DNA of 64,000 bases from Paenibacillus sp. R14(2021) (GCF_019431355.1 NZ_CP080269.1:5575001-5639000); one strand, 5' to 3'. Shown: positions 1 to 8,503, counted from the first letter of the stretch. Program-made: numbers and translations. The notes: generated from the sequence alone by a model not told the origin.

Positions 1-306
1 GCTGCGATTACAGACGAACTGGCCAAGGAGCTTGGCCTTAGCAGTACGAAAGGTTCCGTCGTATCGAACGTCATTTACAAATCGCCGGCGTACATCGCTG
101 ACCTTCGCCAATACGATGTCATTACAGGCATCGACGGCAAAAGCTACGATTCTCGCGAAGACCTGATCGCACAAATCCAAACGAAGGCCGTAGACGATGA
201 AGTGAAGCTTAATATCATCCGCAATGGCGAGAAGATGGATCTGAACGTGAAGATCGGCAATAAAAACGAATTCGCCGCGGCTCAAGGGCAGCAGCAGCAG
301 CAATAA
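1..306 (+). CDS. HtrA/DegP-type serine protease, C-terminal fragment (PDZ domain)
   Basis: The gene is cut by the left edge; 101 codons and the stop remain. The visible part is a PDZ domain: a GLSSTKGSVVSNV strand, the SPAYIADLRQYDVITGIDG turn typical of HtrA PDZ domains, and a closing beta strand (VKLNIIRNGEKMDLNVKI). It ends in a short Gln-rich tail (AAAQGQQQQQ). In this family a membrane-anchored trypsin-like domain precedes the PDZ, which recognises misfolded or secreted proteins at the cell surface. The protease domain itself lies outside the window, so activity cannot be judged. A two-component system follows about 185 bases downstream, a common neighbourhood for surface-stress proteases, but a separate promoter candidate lies between them. 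Confidence 0.8.
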   Translation, partial: AAITDELAKELGLSSTKGSVVSNVIYKSPAYIADLRQYDVITGIDGKSYDSREDLIAQIQTKAVDDEVKLNIIRNGEKMDLNVKIGNKNEFAAAQGQQQQQ

Positions 307-323
307 ACAGCTCATACGAATCG

Positions 324-370
324 AAAAAGGGCGCAGGGCAGCTTTGATGGCTGATCTTGCGCTTCTTTTA
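324..370 (+). terminator. possible terminator after the HtrA-like gene
   Basis: An imperfect hairpin pairs AAGGGCGCA with TGCGCTTCTT and ends in a short T-rich run. It lies directly after the protease stop codon. The stem has mismatches, so it may be weak. Confidence 0.45.
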
Positions 371-392
371 TGGAAAAATAAGCATTGCGCAT

Positions 393-421
393 TTCGTCCG
401 AATGTAGACTTGCGCTATAAT
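393..421 (+). promoter_or_regulatory. candidate sigma-A promoter of the two-component operon
   Basis: A perfect TATAAT sits at 416-421, with a poor -35 (TTCGTC, 393-398) at 17-bp spacing. It lies about 70 bases upstream of the response regulator, whose start is preceded by a GGGGGA ribosome binding site. Confidence 0.45.
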
Positions 422-491
422 AAAGGTAGTTTATGGCGGCTGAAAGCTCGTTTCTGCACATTCTAAATTAGATGTTTGACGATGGGGGATA

Positions 492-1187
492 ATGATGAGA
501 CCGCATATACTGGTAGTGGACGACGATGATAAAATCACCTCCCTGCTTCGGCGCAGCCTGGCATTCGAGGGATATGAAGTAGCAACCGCAAACAATGGTC
601 TTGAAGGCTTGAAACAGATGCTGTCGAGCGATCCTGATCTGTTGATTTTGGACGTCATGATGCCGCAGGTCGACGGCTGGGAGGTTTGCCGGCGCGTTCG
701 CGAAGGCGGAAGCGGCGTACCGATCATGATGCTTACGGCCAAGGATGATATTCAGGATCGCGTAAGAGGATTGGACCTTGGCGCAGACGATTATTTAGTG
801 AAGCCGTTTGCGCTTGAAGAATTGCTGGCGCGCGTAAGAGCCTTGCTCCGCCGCAAATCGGATAAGCTCGATGAGAGCTCGAGCCGGCTGCAGTTCGAAG
901 ACCTCACGCTGGACTTGGACTCCAGGGAAGCCATTCGGAGCGGACGCAGAATCGACTTGACGGCCAAAGAATTCGATCTGCTGCAGCTGCTGATGCAGAA
1001 TCCGCGCAGAGTGCTTACGCGCGACGCGATTATGGACAAAATTTGGGGCTTTGATCACAGCGGCGAATCCAATGTGCTCGAAGTTTATATAGCGATGCTT
1101 CGCCAGAAAACCGAAGACGGCAGCAGCTCCCGGCTCATTCAGACCGTTCGCGGAACCGGGTACGTGCTTCGGGGCGAAGGGGGCTGA
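492..1187 (+). CDS. OmpR/PhoB-family response regulator
   Basis: A 231-residue DNA-binding response regulator. The receiver domain (about 1-118) shows the acidic DDDD cluster at 10-13, the phospho-acceptor Asp54 (LILDVMMP), the switch Thr82 and Lys104 of the KPF motif. A winged-helix trans_reg_C domain follows (about 130-228), ending in the typical TVRGTGYVL hairpin. The start is a double ATG behind GGGGGA. The histidine kinase gene begins 8 bases after the stop, so the two form an operon and almost certainly a cognate pair. The sequence resembles ArlR/MprA-like regulators of envelope stress in Gram-positive bacteria, but the exact orthologue and target genes cannot be fixed from sequence alone. 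Confidence 0.93.
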   Translation: MMRPHILVVDDDDKITSLLRRSLAFEGYEVATANNGLEGLKQMLSSDPDLLILDVMMPQVDGWEVCRRVREGGSGVPIMMLTAKDDIQDRVRGLDLGADDYLVKPFALEELLARVRALLRRKSDKLDESSSRLQFEDLTLDLDSREAIRSGRRIDLTAKEFDLLQLLMQNPRRVLTRDAIMDKIWGFDHSGESNVLEVYIAMLRQKTEDGSSSRLIQTVRGTGYVLRGEGG

Positions 1188-1195
1188 CGGCAGCG

Positions 1196-2683
1196 ATGTC
1201 CATCCGCCTGCGGCTCACGCTCTGGTACTCCGTCATCTTGGCCGTCATGCTCATTCTCTTTGGCTTCGTTATTTATTTTTTCGTCAACATTAATACGTAC
1301 CGGGAAATGAAAGCCAAAATCGAGGATCAAATTACAGCGATCAACAAAACGTCGACTCTTGATATTTTCGGGAATTACAACACGCCCGGTTTCGTCATCG
1401 GGGATGACGAGATGTATGTACAAATGGATAATTTCCTAAACGGCACTGTACAGGTCTCCTCTAATTTACATCGTCTCAAGCTGCAGTTCGCCGTTCCTGA
1501 TTTGAATCATATCAGCGCGGACGAGGAAGGCTTTCATGAGCTGAAGCTTGGCCAATATCCATTCGTCGTGTACCGGCACCTGCTTCAGCAGGATGGCAAG
1601 GTATTCGGCGTGCTTCAGGTCGGAGCTTATTCGGGCAGGGAAGCGGGATTTCTGAAGGAACTGCGAACCGCGCTCACTTTCGCGTCGATGGTCGTCGTAC
1701 TGATCGCTTTTACGATCGGGCTGTTCCTTGCTCGCCAGGCGCTGCGGCCGATCGAGCACGTCATCAGGGCGAGCGACAAGATTCAGAACGGCTCGGACCT
1801 CAGCATGCGGATCCCGAGAGAAGGACCTAACGACGAGCTCGGCCGTCTCACCGATACGCTTAACGGGATGCTTGGCCGGATCGAGACGACCTACAATGGG
1901 CTCGATGAAGCTTACATGGCGCAGCGGCGCTTCGTTTCGGATGCCTCCCATGAGCTGCGCACGCCGCTTACGACCATTCGCGGCAATATCGAGCTGCTTG
2001 AGCGGATGTGGCTGCCGGCGCTGGAACGCGGTACGCATGGCGATTCGGATGATCCGGCTGCGCCTAAGCTGAGCGAAGAGGAACGCCGCCGTATAACGCT
2101 GACGCGCGAAGCCATGCAGGATATCGCTGGCGAGGCCAAGCGAATGTCCAGCCTCGTGAACGATCTGCTTGCGCTGGCCCGGGCGGATGCCGGTTATGAG
2201 ATGGAGAAGACGAATCAGCTGCTGCTCCCGCTCGTGGAGGACGTTGCGCGAAGAGCACAATTGCTTCCAAGAAAAGCCGAATGGAAAATCGGGAACCTTA
2301 GCGCTATCGAGAACGTACAAGTATATGCACACGCTGATTTTTTGCGTCAGCTGTTCTTTATATTCGTAGAAAATGCGTTTAAGTATACGCCGAGCGGTTA
2401 TGTCGAGCTTCGCGCCATCCGTTCCAAGGATCAAGCCGGCATTGTCATCAAGGATACGGGGATCGGCATGGATCACGCCGAGGTGCCGCATATTTTTGAA
2501 CGCTTCTATCGTGCGGACGAGTCGAGAGGCGAGACAAGCGGTACGGGACTTGGCTTATCGATTGCCAAGTGGATTATCGACGAGCACGGCGGTTCGGTAG
2601 AGGTTTCGACACGTGAAGGAGAGGGGACGACATTTATCGTCTGGCTTCCGATTGCTTTCCTCGGCAACTTTAATGAAGTATAA
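1196..2683 (+). CDS. HAMP-domain sensor histidine kinase
   Basis: A 495-residue membrane sensor kinase, partner of the response regulator just upstream. It has an N-terminal transmembrane helix (about 8-31), an extracytoplasmic sensor of roughly 130 residues, a second helix (about 160-180), a HAMP linker (ALRPIEHVIRASDKI...), a HisKA domain with the phospho-acceptor His252 in SDASHELRTPLTT, and a HATPase domain with N box (FIFVENAFKYTP), G1 (DTGIGM), F box (IFERFYR) and G2 (GTGLGLSIAKWI). All catalytic boxes are intact. A 26-residue acidic insert (GTHGDSDDPAAPKLSEEERR) sits between the two HisKA helices, longer than usual. The architecture is that of ArlS/BaeS-type kinases; the signal is unknown. 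Confidence 0.93.
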   Translation: MSIRLRLTLWYSVILAVMLILFGFVIYFFVNINTYREMKAKIEDQITAINKTSTLDIFGNYNTPGFVIGDDEMYVQMDNFLNGTVQVSSNLHRLKLQFAVPDLNHISADEEGFHELKLGQYPFVVYRHLLQQDGKVFGVLQVGAYSGREAGFLKELRTALTFASMVVVLIAFTIGLFLARQALRPIEHVIRASDKIQNGSDLSMRIPREGPNDELGRLTDTLNGMLGRIETTYNGLDEAYMAQRRFVSDASHELRTPLTTIRGNIELLERMWLPALERGTHGDSDDPAAPKLSEEERRRITLTREAMQDIAGEAKRMSSLVNDLLALARADAGYEMEKTNQLLLPLVEDVARRAQLLPRKAEWKIGNLSAIENVQVYAHADFLRQLFFIFVENAFKYTPSGYVELRAIRSKDQAGIVIKDTGIGMDHAEVPHIFERFYRADESRGETSGTGLGLSIAKWIIDEHGGSVEVSTREGEGTTFIVWLPIAFLGNFNEV

Positions 2684-2754
2684 TAAGAGAACTAGGCTTT
2701 ATGACCCTGTCGAAATAGGACTCGGTTTAGCAGGAAAGCAGGTGCACCGTCACG

Positions 2755-3705
2755 ATGGAAATTGTCAAAATATCACCGCGCGGCTATTGCTACGGCGTTG
2801 TTGATGCTATGGTTTTGGCGCTGCAAACGGCCCGTAATTTAGAATTGCCTCGGCCGATCTATATCTTGGGTATGATTGTCCATAATAGTCACGTAACAGA
2901 AGCGTTCAAGCATGAAGGCATCATTACGCTCGACGGCGAGAATCGTTTGGAAATATTAGAGCAAATTACGAGCGGCACCGTTATTTTTACCGCACACGGC
3001 GTTTCGCCTGAAGTACGCAGACGGGCGAGGGACAGAGGGCTTACAGTCGTTGACGCCACGTGCCCGGATGTTACCAAGACGCACGACCTCATACGAGAGA
3101 AGGTTGCTGAGGGCTACGAAATTATTTATATCGGAAAGAAGGGGCATCCCGAGCCGGAAGGCGCTATCGGCATTGCTCCTGAGCATGTGCATCTAATTGA
3201 ACGGGAAGCGGATATCGATACGCTGCAGCTGACTACGGATCAAATCATTATTACGAACCAGACGACGATGTCGCAGTGGGATATTCGCCACTTGATCAGC
3301 AAGCTGCTGACGGCATTTCCAACGTCGGAAATTCATAACGAGATTTGTTTGGCTACGCAGGTCCGGCAGGAGGCCGTTGCCGAGCAAGCGAAGGAAGCGG
3401 AGCTCTGCATCGTCGTCGGCGATCCGAGGAGCAACAATTCCAACCGGCTTGCGCAGGTATCGGAAGAAATCGCGGGCGTCCCGGCGTATCGGGTATCGGA
3501 TGTTTCGGAAATCCAGCAGCATTGGCTGCAGGGCAAGAGGCGGGTAGCGGTGACTTCCGGTGCTTCTACGCCGACTCCGCTAACGAAAGAAGTTATTTTG
3601 TATTTGGAGCAATACGACAACGAGAAGCCCGAAACATGGGAGATCCGCCGTACCGTCAATATGGAAAAACTGTTACCCGTTGTACGAGTGAAATCGTCTC
3701 TGTGA
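2755..3705 (+). CDS. ispH: 4-hydroxy-3-methylbut-2-enyl diphosphate reductase
   Basis: Last enzyme of the MEP isoprenoid pathway, reducing HMBPP to IPP and DMAPP with a [4Fe-4S] cluster in the cytoplasm. The three cluster ligands are present: Cys12 (RGYCYGV), Cys103 (DATCPDV) and Cys198 (EICLATQ), at the spacing known for IspH. The TxxH-type HPE motif ([10 protein letters not shown]) and the NQTTMS and SGAST segments that contact substrate are also present. Length (316 residues) is normal. The ATG has an AGGAAAGCAGG binding site. It appears to begin a new transcription unit about 70 bases after the kinase gene. Confidence 0.97.
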   Translation: MEIVKISPRGYCYGVVDAMVLALQTARNLELPRPIYILGMIVHNSHVTEAFKHEGIITLDGENRLEILEQITSGTVIFTAHGVSPEVRRRARDRGLTVVDATCPDVTKTHDLIREKVAEGYEIIYIGKKGHPEPEGAIGIAPEHVHLIEREADIDTLQLTTDQIIITNQTTMSQWDIRHLISKLLTAFPTSEIHNEICLATQVRQEAVAEQAKEAELCIVVGDPRSNNSNRLAQVSEEIAGVPAYRVSDVSEIQQHWLQGKRRVAVTSGASTPTPLTKEVILYLEQYDNEKPETWEIRRTVNMEKLLPVVRVKSSL

Positions 3706-3724
3706 GTGAAAGGAGCGCATCCAT

Positions 3725-4249
3725 ATGTCGACTTCGAGAAAACCGCGCTCGATAAAACGTTGGCTGAAATTTAAGTACACGCAGCTGATGCGGGCGCCTG
3801 GCGGCCCATCCATTGTTGCACTTGGTTTTGCAATCGGGATTACGGTCGAAATGTTCACGCTGCCTACCTACGGGCTGGCGTTTTTCTTAATATTTCCTTT
3901 GATTTATTGGTTCCGGGCCAGCTTGGCCGGCGCCTTAGTCGGGTTTGTGTTTGGCAAAATTATTTTCATACCGGTGGCTTTCATTAACAGCATGGTCGGT
4001 GGACTTGTGCTGCCTGAGCATATGACGATTCGCGTTCCGTTAGTGCCGGAATGGATTAATCATATTCTCCTTGTTAATTTGAAGCTGATCGTCGGCGGCA
4101 TCATTGACGGAATTATTCTCGGCTTCTTACTCTACTTCCCTGTAAAATTGTCCATTCAATATATGGCTGATAAACGCAAGGAGAAACGGAAGCAGCGCCG
4201 TATCGCGCTTGAAACGAAGAAAGTTGAAACGAAGCCGCTCACGGAATAA
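3725..4249 (+). CDS. DUF2062-type membrane protein
   Basis: A 174-residue protein with a basic N-terminus, then hydrophobic helices at about 31-50, 52-72, 75-100 and 115-140, and a very basic C-terminal tail (KRKEKRKQRR). The pattern APGGPSIVALGFAIGITVEMF followed by small-residue-rich helices matches the DUF2062 family of integral membrane proteins, whose function is not established. It starts 19 bases after ispH with an AAAGGAG site, so it is probably co-transcribed. A strong terminator follows at once, closing the unit. Confidence 0.75.
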   Translation: MSTSRKPRSIKRWLKFKYTQLMRAPGGPSIVALGFAIGITVEMFTLPTYGLAFFLIFPLIYWFRASLAGALVGFVFGKIIFIPVAFINSMVGGLVLPEHMTIRVPLVPEWINHILLVNLKLIVGGIIDGIILGFLLYFPVKLSIQYMADKRKEKRKQRRIALETKKVETKPLTE

Positions 4250-4252
4250 ATA

Positions 4253-4284
4253 AAAAACCGATCCTTGACGGGATCGGTTTTTTT
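4253..4284 (+). terminator. rho-independent terminator
   Basis: A perfect stem AACCGATCC/GGATCGGTT with a 5-base loop is followed by a run of seven T. It closes the ispH-DUF2062 unit. Confidence 0.92.
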
Positions 4285-4304
4285 AGGTATATTTACTTTA
4301 ACAA

Positions 4305-4360
4305 ATAAAAGCATAAAAGCCTAAAAGCGTCGAAGCATAAAAGCGAACACGCGTCTAAGC
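4305..4360 (+). repeat. short tandem octamer repeat ATAAAAGC in the aroF leader
   Basis: Seven consecutive 8-base units: ATAAAAGC, ATAAAAGC, CTAAAAGC, GTCGAAGC, ATAAAAGC, then degenerate GAACACGC and GTCTAAGC. The array lies between the upstream terminator and the aroF ribosome binding site, so it is likely within or next to the aroF leader. Its role is unknown. Confidence 0.7.
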
Positions 4361-4382
4361 GTGATAGAAAGGGAGTTAGTCT

Positions 4383-5444
4383 ATGATCGTTATTACGAAA
4401 AACAACGTACCCGAAGAACGCATCTCTGAAATCATACAGCACATCGAGAAAGCCGGCGTGCAGGCTCATGTTTCGCGAGGAACAGACCGCACGGTTATCG
4501 GAATTATTGGTAAAGCGGAGCCGGCGCTTGCCGAGCATCTTCGCCAGATGAAGGGCGTGGAGAATGTCATTAAGATTTCGAAGTCCTACAAGCTGGCAAG
4601 CCGCGACTTCCATCCCGACGATACGGTAATTGAAATCAAAGGGGTCAAAATAGGCGGGGAGCATCTTGCCATCATGGGCGGACCATGCGCGGTAGAGACG
4701 CCGGAGCAAATCGATGAAATCGCAAGACTGGTTAAGGCTGCCGGCGGGCAGATACTTCGCGGAGGAGCCTTCAAGCCGCGTACGGGGCCGTACAGCTTCC
4801 AAGGCATCGGCGTTGAAGGTCTGGCTATGATGGCGGAAGCAGGGAAGAAGCACGGCCTGCTGACGATTACGGAAGTCATGACGCCGGAATATGTCGATGT
4901 CTGCGCCGAATACGCTGATATTCTTCAAGTCGGCACGCGTAACATGCAGAATTTCGACTTGCTGCGCAAGCTTGGAACAATCAAAACGCCGGTATTGCTT
5001 AAGCGTGGGTTCAGTGCAACCTATGATGAATTCCTGAATGCGGCAGAATATATCCTCGCTGGCGGCAACCCGAATGTCATGCTCTGCGAGCGTGGAATCC
5101 GAACATTCGAGTCTTACACGCGGAATACGCTCGATTTGGCTGCGATCCCGGTGCTTCAATCACTCAGCCATCTGCCGGTTATATCCGATCCAAGCCATGG
5201 AACAGGCCGCCGGGAGCTGGTTGAGCCGATGTCCAAGGCGTCTGTGGCAGCTGGCGCTAACGGACTCATTATCGAAATGCACACGGATCCTGACAACTCG
5301 ATGACGGGTGACGGCGTTCAATCCTTATTCCCCGATCAATTTGCGAAATTGCTGAAGGAATTGGAGCAGCTCGGCAGCCTCGTAGGCAGACGTTTCGATA
5401 CCCCGAAACAGCCCGCCGAATACTTCAGCACATGGGTCAAGTAA
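4383..5444 (+). CDS. aroF: 3-deoxy-7-phosphoheptulonate synthase (DAHP synthase, type I-beta)
   Basis: First committed enzyme of the shikimate pathway, condensing PEP and erythrose-4-phosphate in the cytoplasm. The 353-residue protein has an N-terminal ferredoxin-like regulatory domain (about 1-70, MIVITKNNVPEERISEIIQ) typical of Thermotoga-type and some Bacillales DAHP synthases, then the TIM barrel. Diagnostic motifs are GGPCAVE, RGGAFKPRTGPYSFQG, EVMTPEYV, LKRGFSATYDEFLNAAEYI, CERGIRTFE and SDPSHGTGRR. No chorismate mutase domain is fused. The ATG has an AAGGGAG site. A terminator follows, so the gene is probably monocistronic. An array of 8-base repeats precedes it. Confidence 0.95.
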   Translation: MIVITKNNVPEERISEIIQHIEKAGVQAHVSRGTDRTVIGIIGKAEPALAEHLRQMKGVENVIKISKSYKLASRDFHPDDTVIEIKGVKIGGEHLAIMGGPCAVETPEQIDEIARLVKAAGGQILRGGAFKPRTGPYSFQGIGVEGLAMMAEAGKKHGLLTITEVMTPEYVDVCAEYADILQVGTRNMQNFDLLRKLGTIKTPVLLKRGFSATYDEFLNAAEYILAGGNPNVMLCERGIRTFESYTRNTLDLAAIPVLQSLSHLPVISDPSHGTGRRELVEPMSKASVAAGANGLIIEMHTDPDNSMTGDGVQSLFPDQFAKLLKELEQLGSLVGRRFDTPKQPAEYFSTWVK

Positions 5445-5477
5445 TACCCGCCATGCGGCGCGGTTGTTGGTTTTACA

Positions 5478-5517
5478 AGCTGAGGCTCCTCGGAAATCGA
5501 GGGCTTCGGCTTTTTGC
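5478..5517 (+). terminator. terminator after aroF
   Basis: AGCTGAGGCT pairs (with G-T wobbles) with GGCTTCGGCT, around a short inner CTC/GAG stem, and is followed by TTTTT. Confidence 0.75.
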
Positions 5518-5558
5518 TTTTTTGGCAATTTCAAGCACAAATGAGAAACTGACAAATA

Positions 5559-5575
5559 TGTGAAGTTACCTCACA
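5559..5575. promoter_or_regulatory. GlnR/TnrA operator
   Basis: TGTGAAGTTACCTCACA matches the GlnR/TnrA consensus TGTNA-N7-TNACA at every fixed position. Its centre is about 41 bp upstream of the glnA -35. A half-conserved second copy (right half TAACA, 5594-5598) lies closer to the promoter. GlnR and TnrA are the nitrogen regulators of Bacillales, so glnA is predicted to be nitrogen-regulated. Confidence 0.88.
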
Positions 5576-5604
5576 GAAGGGTCAAAAAATACCTAACATA
5601 GCTA

Positions 5605-5633
5605 TTGACGAGTTAAAGCCTTAATTCTATAAT
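5605..5633 (+). promoter_or_regulatory. sigma-A promoter of glnA
   Basis: TTGACG (5605-5610), a 17-bp spacer and a perfect TATAAT (5628-5633) give a near-consensus promoter. Transcription should start near 5640, leaving a leader of about 70 bases. Confidence 0.9.
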
Positions 5634-5712
5634 TACGACATAGTTTCAGTGCAGAAGTTGAACAATTACTGTCCTACACATCGCAAATGTTCGGAAATGG
5701 AGGAAATACCTA

Positions 5713-7137
5713 ATGTCAGTTCAAAATGTTTTGAACACGATCAAAGAAAGCAGCATCATGTTTGTCGATTTCCGCTTCGTGGATCTTTCCGGCCACGCGC
5801 ATCACATCACGCTTCCTTCCACAGAAGTCGATGCGGATACGTTCGTTAACGGCGTAGCTTTTGACGGCTCCTCGATCCCTGGTTTCCGCGGTATCGAAGA
5901 ATCCGACATGGTTATGATCCCGGATACGGAATCGAGCTTCATCGATCCGTTCACAGATCACCCAACATTGAACATTATGTGTAACATTCATACGCCGGAT
6001 GGCGAGCGCTATGAGCGCGACCCGCGCGGTATCGCTCAGAAAGCAGAAGAATATCTGCAAACGACAGGTCTTGGTACGGCAGCATTCTTCGCGCCTGAGT
6101 CGGAATTCTTCATCTTCGACGATGTTCGCTACGAAAGCAAAATGAACACTTCGTTCTACTCTGTTGATTCCTCCGAAGCCGGCTGGAATACAGGTAAAAC
6201 AGAAGAAGGCGGTAACCTTGGTTACAAAATTCCTGTAAAAGGCGGCTATGTTCCGGTTGCTCCTGTTGATTCCCAACAAGACATCCGCAGCGAAATGGTT
6301 CGTTTGATGCAAGAATCCGGCCTTCGCGTTGAGCGTCATCACCACGAAGTTGCAACAGCTGGTCAAGCTGAAATCAACTTCCGTTTCGATACGCTGACGA
6401 AAACAGCCGACAACCTTCTGAAATACAAATACATCATTAACAACGTTGCTCGCCAATGGGGCAAAGTTGCAACTTTCATGCCTAAACCGCTTTTCGGCGA
6501 CAACGGCAGCGGTATGCACGTCCACCAATCCATCTTCAACGGCGATTCCCCGTTGTTCTATGAGAAAGGTGCTTACGCGAACCTGAGCCCGATGGCTATG
6601 CACTACATCGGCGGTATTCTTCACCACGCACCGGCTCTGATCGCACTGACGAACCCATCCACGAACTCGTTCAAACGTCTCGTGCCTGGTTACGAAGCTC
6701 CGGTTAACCTGGTATTCTCCAAAGGTAACCGTTCTGCTGCAATCCGTATTCCGGTTGCTGCGGTTACGCCTAAAGGCTGCCGTATCGAGTTCCGTACACC
6801 AGACTCCACAGCTAATCCATACCTTTCGTTCGCGGCTATGCTGCTTGCAGGTTTGGACGGCATCAAGCGCAAGCTTGATCCAGTTGCTCTGGGCTATGGT
6901 CCATTCGACAAAAATATCTACGATCTGTCTGATGAAGACAAAAAAGAAATCCGCTCCGTTCCAGGTTCCCTTGACGAAGCGCTTGACGCTTTGGAAGCTG
7001 ACTTCGAATTCTTGACTGAAGGCGGCGTATTCACCAAAGACTTCATCGACAACTACGTACAATTCAAGCGTGGAGAAGCTAAAGCTGTTGCAATCCGTGT
7101 TCATCCACACGAGTACAGCCTATACTTCGACTGCTAA
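5713..7137 (+). CDS. glnA: glutamine synthetase, GSI-beta-like type
   Basis: ATP-dependent ligation of ammonia to glutamate. The protein is 474 residues, about 30 longer than the GSI-alpha enzyme (444 residues) of Bacillus. It carries the beta-grasp segment (VDFRFVDLSG), FDGSSI, the metal ligands in ESEFFIFD and EVATAGQAEINF, GSGMHVHQS, and NPSTNSFKRLVPGYEAPVNL. The extra length includes the insert around VPVAPVDSQQDIRSEM. Near the C-terminus, DKNIYDLSDEDKKEI aligns with the adenylylation loop of proteobacterial GSI-beta; Tyr403 sits where their modified Tyr397 lies. No glnR gene is adjacent, unlike the usual glnRA operon, but the gene has its own GlnR/TnrA box. The start follows GGAGG. Codon use is that of a highly expressed gene. 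Confidence 0.95.
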   Translation: MSVQNVLNTIKESSIMFVDFRFVDLSGHAHHITLPSTEVDADTFVNGVAFDGSSIPGFRGIEESDMVMIPDTESSFIDPFTDHPTLNIMCNIHTPDGERYERDPRGIAQKAEEYLQTTGLGTAAFFAPESEFFIFDDVRYESKMNTSFYSVDSSEAGWNTGKTEEGGNLGYKIPVKGGYVPVAPVDSQQDIRSEMVRLMQESGLRVERHHHEVATAGQAEINFRFDTLTKTADNLLKYKYIINNVARQWGKVATFMPKPLFGDNGSGMHVHQSIFNGDSPLFYEKGAYANLSPMAMHYIGGILHHAPALIALTNPSTNSFKRLVPGYEAPVNLVFSKGNRSAAIRIPVAAVTPKGCRIEFRTPDSTANPYLSFAAMLLAGLDGIKRKLDPVALGYGPFDKNIYDLSDEDKKEIRSVPGSLDEALDALEADFEFLTEGGVFTKDFIDNYVQFKRGEAKAVAIRVHPHEYSLYFDC

Positions 7138-7162
7138 TTCGAACTTATCCATGCAAAACATT

Positions 7163-7191
7163 AACGAGCTGTCTTCGGAGAGCTCGTTTTT
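7163..7191 (+). terminator. terminator after glnA
   Basis: AACGAGCT pairs with AGCTCGTT around a 10-base loop and is followed by a T tract. Confidence 0.88.
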
Positions 7192-7252
7192 ATTTTGTGT
7201 AAAATCCGAATATTATTCAAGTAAAGTTTCAATTTTGTTCGACTTTTTTCAC

Positions 7253-7281
7253 TTGATGCATGGCGTTAAAATTGCTATCAT
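7253..7281 (+). promoter_or_regulatory. sigma-A promoter of serC
   Basis: TTGATG (7253-7258) and TATCAT (7276-7281) are 17 bp apart. The serC start is about 30 bases beyond the predicted transcription start. Confidence 0.75.
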
Positions 7282-7316
7282 ACTCATAAGCAAATTCAAG
7301 AGTGGAGTGAGAGTCA

Positions 7317-8405
7317 GTGACGAATCGTGCGTTTAATTTTAATGCCGGACCGGCAGCGCTGCCGCTGGAAGTGCTTCAGCAGGCACAACAGGAATTTATT
7401 GATTACGCGGGTGCAGGCATGTCGATTATGGAGATGTCGCACCGCAGCAGTATATTTGAAGAAGTAAACGACGGCGCGCAATCTCTTCTCCGTGAGCTGT
7501 TCGACATTCCGGGCAGCTACAAAATTTTGTTTCTCCAAGGCGGAGCGAGCACGCAGTTTGCCATGATTCCGATGAATCTGTTGACGCCGGGCAAAGTGGC
7601 ATCCTTCGTTCATACCGGCAGCTGGGCCGAGAAGGCATACAAAGAAGCGAAGCTGTTTGGCGAAACGGCGATCGCCGCGACCTCCGAGGCGCATAAATTC
7701 AACCGCATTCCGTCGCTAAGCGACATTCAAATTCCGGCAAATGCAGCCTACCTGCATATTACGTCGAATGAGACGATCGAGGGAACGCAGTTCCAAGCAT
7801 TCCCGAAGACGGGCAATGTGACGCTAATCGGCGACATGTCGAGCGATATCCTCAGCCGTCCGGTCGACGTCAGCCAATTCGGCCTGATTTATGCCGGTGC
7901 GCAGAAGAACCTAGGACCATCCGGCGTAACGATCGTTATTGCGCGTGAGGATCTCGTTTCTGACAGCCCGAAGACGATTCCGACCATGCTTCGCTATGAT
8001 ACGCATGTGAAGAACAATTCCTTGTATAATACGCCTCCTTCCTTCGCGGTCTATCTGGTTGGCCTCATGCTGAAATGGGTGCAGGCGAAGGGCGGCGTCG
8101 CAGCGATAGAGCAATACAACCGCGACAAAACCAAACTGATCTACGATACGATTGATCAAAGCGGCGGCTTCTACCGCGGCTTCGCTGATGCAGACAGCCG
8201 TTCCTTGATGAACATTACATTCCGTTTGGGATCGGAGGAGCTGGAGAAGCAATTCGTGAAGGAATCTGAGCTGCAGGGGTTTGTCGGCTTGAAGGGCCAT
8301 CGCAGCGTAGGCGGTTTGCGCGCTTCGACTTATAACGCGGTACCGTTAGAAAGCTGTAAGGCACTTGCTGAATTTATGGCAGATTTCCAGAAGCGGAACG
8401 GCTAA
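7317..8405 (+). CDS. serC: phosphoserine aminotransferase
   Basis: PLP enzyme of serine biosynthesis, converting 3-phosphohydroxypyruvate and glutamate to phosphoserine and 2-oxoglutarate; it can also serve pyridoxine synthesis. The 362-residue chain opens with the family signature FNFNAGPAALP, and has GMSIMEMSHRS, LQGGASTQF, the PLP lysine Lys197 in YAGAQKNLGPSG, and the GHRSVGGLRASTYNA segment that binds the substrate phosphate. The start is GTG at 7317, chosen because the GGAGTGAG site is correctly placed and the family N-terminus begins there. It is flanked by its own promoter and a strong terminator, so it is monocistronic. Confidence 0.97.
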   Translation: MTNRAFNFNAGPAALPLEVLQQAQQEFIDYAGAGMSIMEMSHRSSIFEEVNDGAQSLLRELFDIPGSYKILFLQGGASTQFAMIPMNLLTPGKVASFVHTGSWAEKAYKEAKLFGETAIAATSEAHKFNRIPSLSDIQIPANAAYLHITSNETIEGTQFQAFPKTGNVTLIGDMSSDILSRPVDVSQFGLIYAGAQKNLGPSGVTIVIAREDLVSDSPKTIPTMLRYDTHVKNNSLYNTPPSFAVYLVGLMLKWVQAKGGVAAIEQYNRDKTKLIYDTIDQSGGFYRGFADADSRSLMNITFRLGSEELEKQFVKESELQGFVGLKGHRSVGGLRASTYNAVPLESCKALAEFMADFQKRNG

Positions 8406-8450
8406 ATCAAGCCGGTTTCTCAGCTGAAACTTTCATCCTCGCGTAAAATA

Positions 8451-8492
8451 GAAGACCGCCGTCCTCTGATCTTCCAGAGGACGGCGGTCTTC
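8451..8492. terminator. bidirectional terminator between serC and the response regulator
   Basis: A perfect 18-bp stem (GAAGACCGCCGTCCTCTG and its complement) with a 6-base loop lies between two convergent genes. Confidence 0.93.
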
Positions 8493-8503
8493 TGTGTGAA
8501 GCA

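Noticed and set aside
1466..2491. 341-codon frame antisense to the histidine kinase gene
   Set aside because: It lies wholly inside a clear kinase gene and shows no domain.
4305..4360. CRISPR array
   Set aside because: Units of 8 bases without spacers are far too short.
5716..7110. Long open frame (464 codons) on the strand opposite glnA
   Set aside because: It mirrors the strongly biased codons of glnA, has no ribosome binding site and resembles no family.
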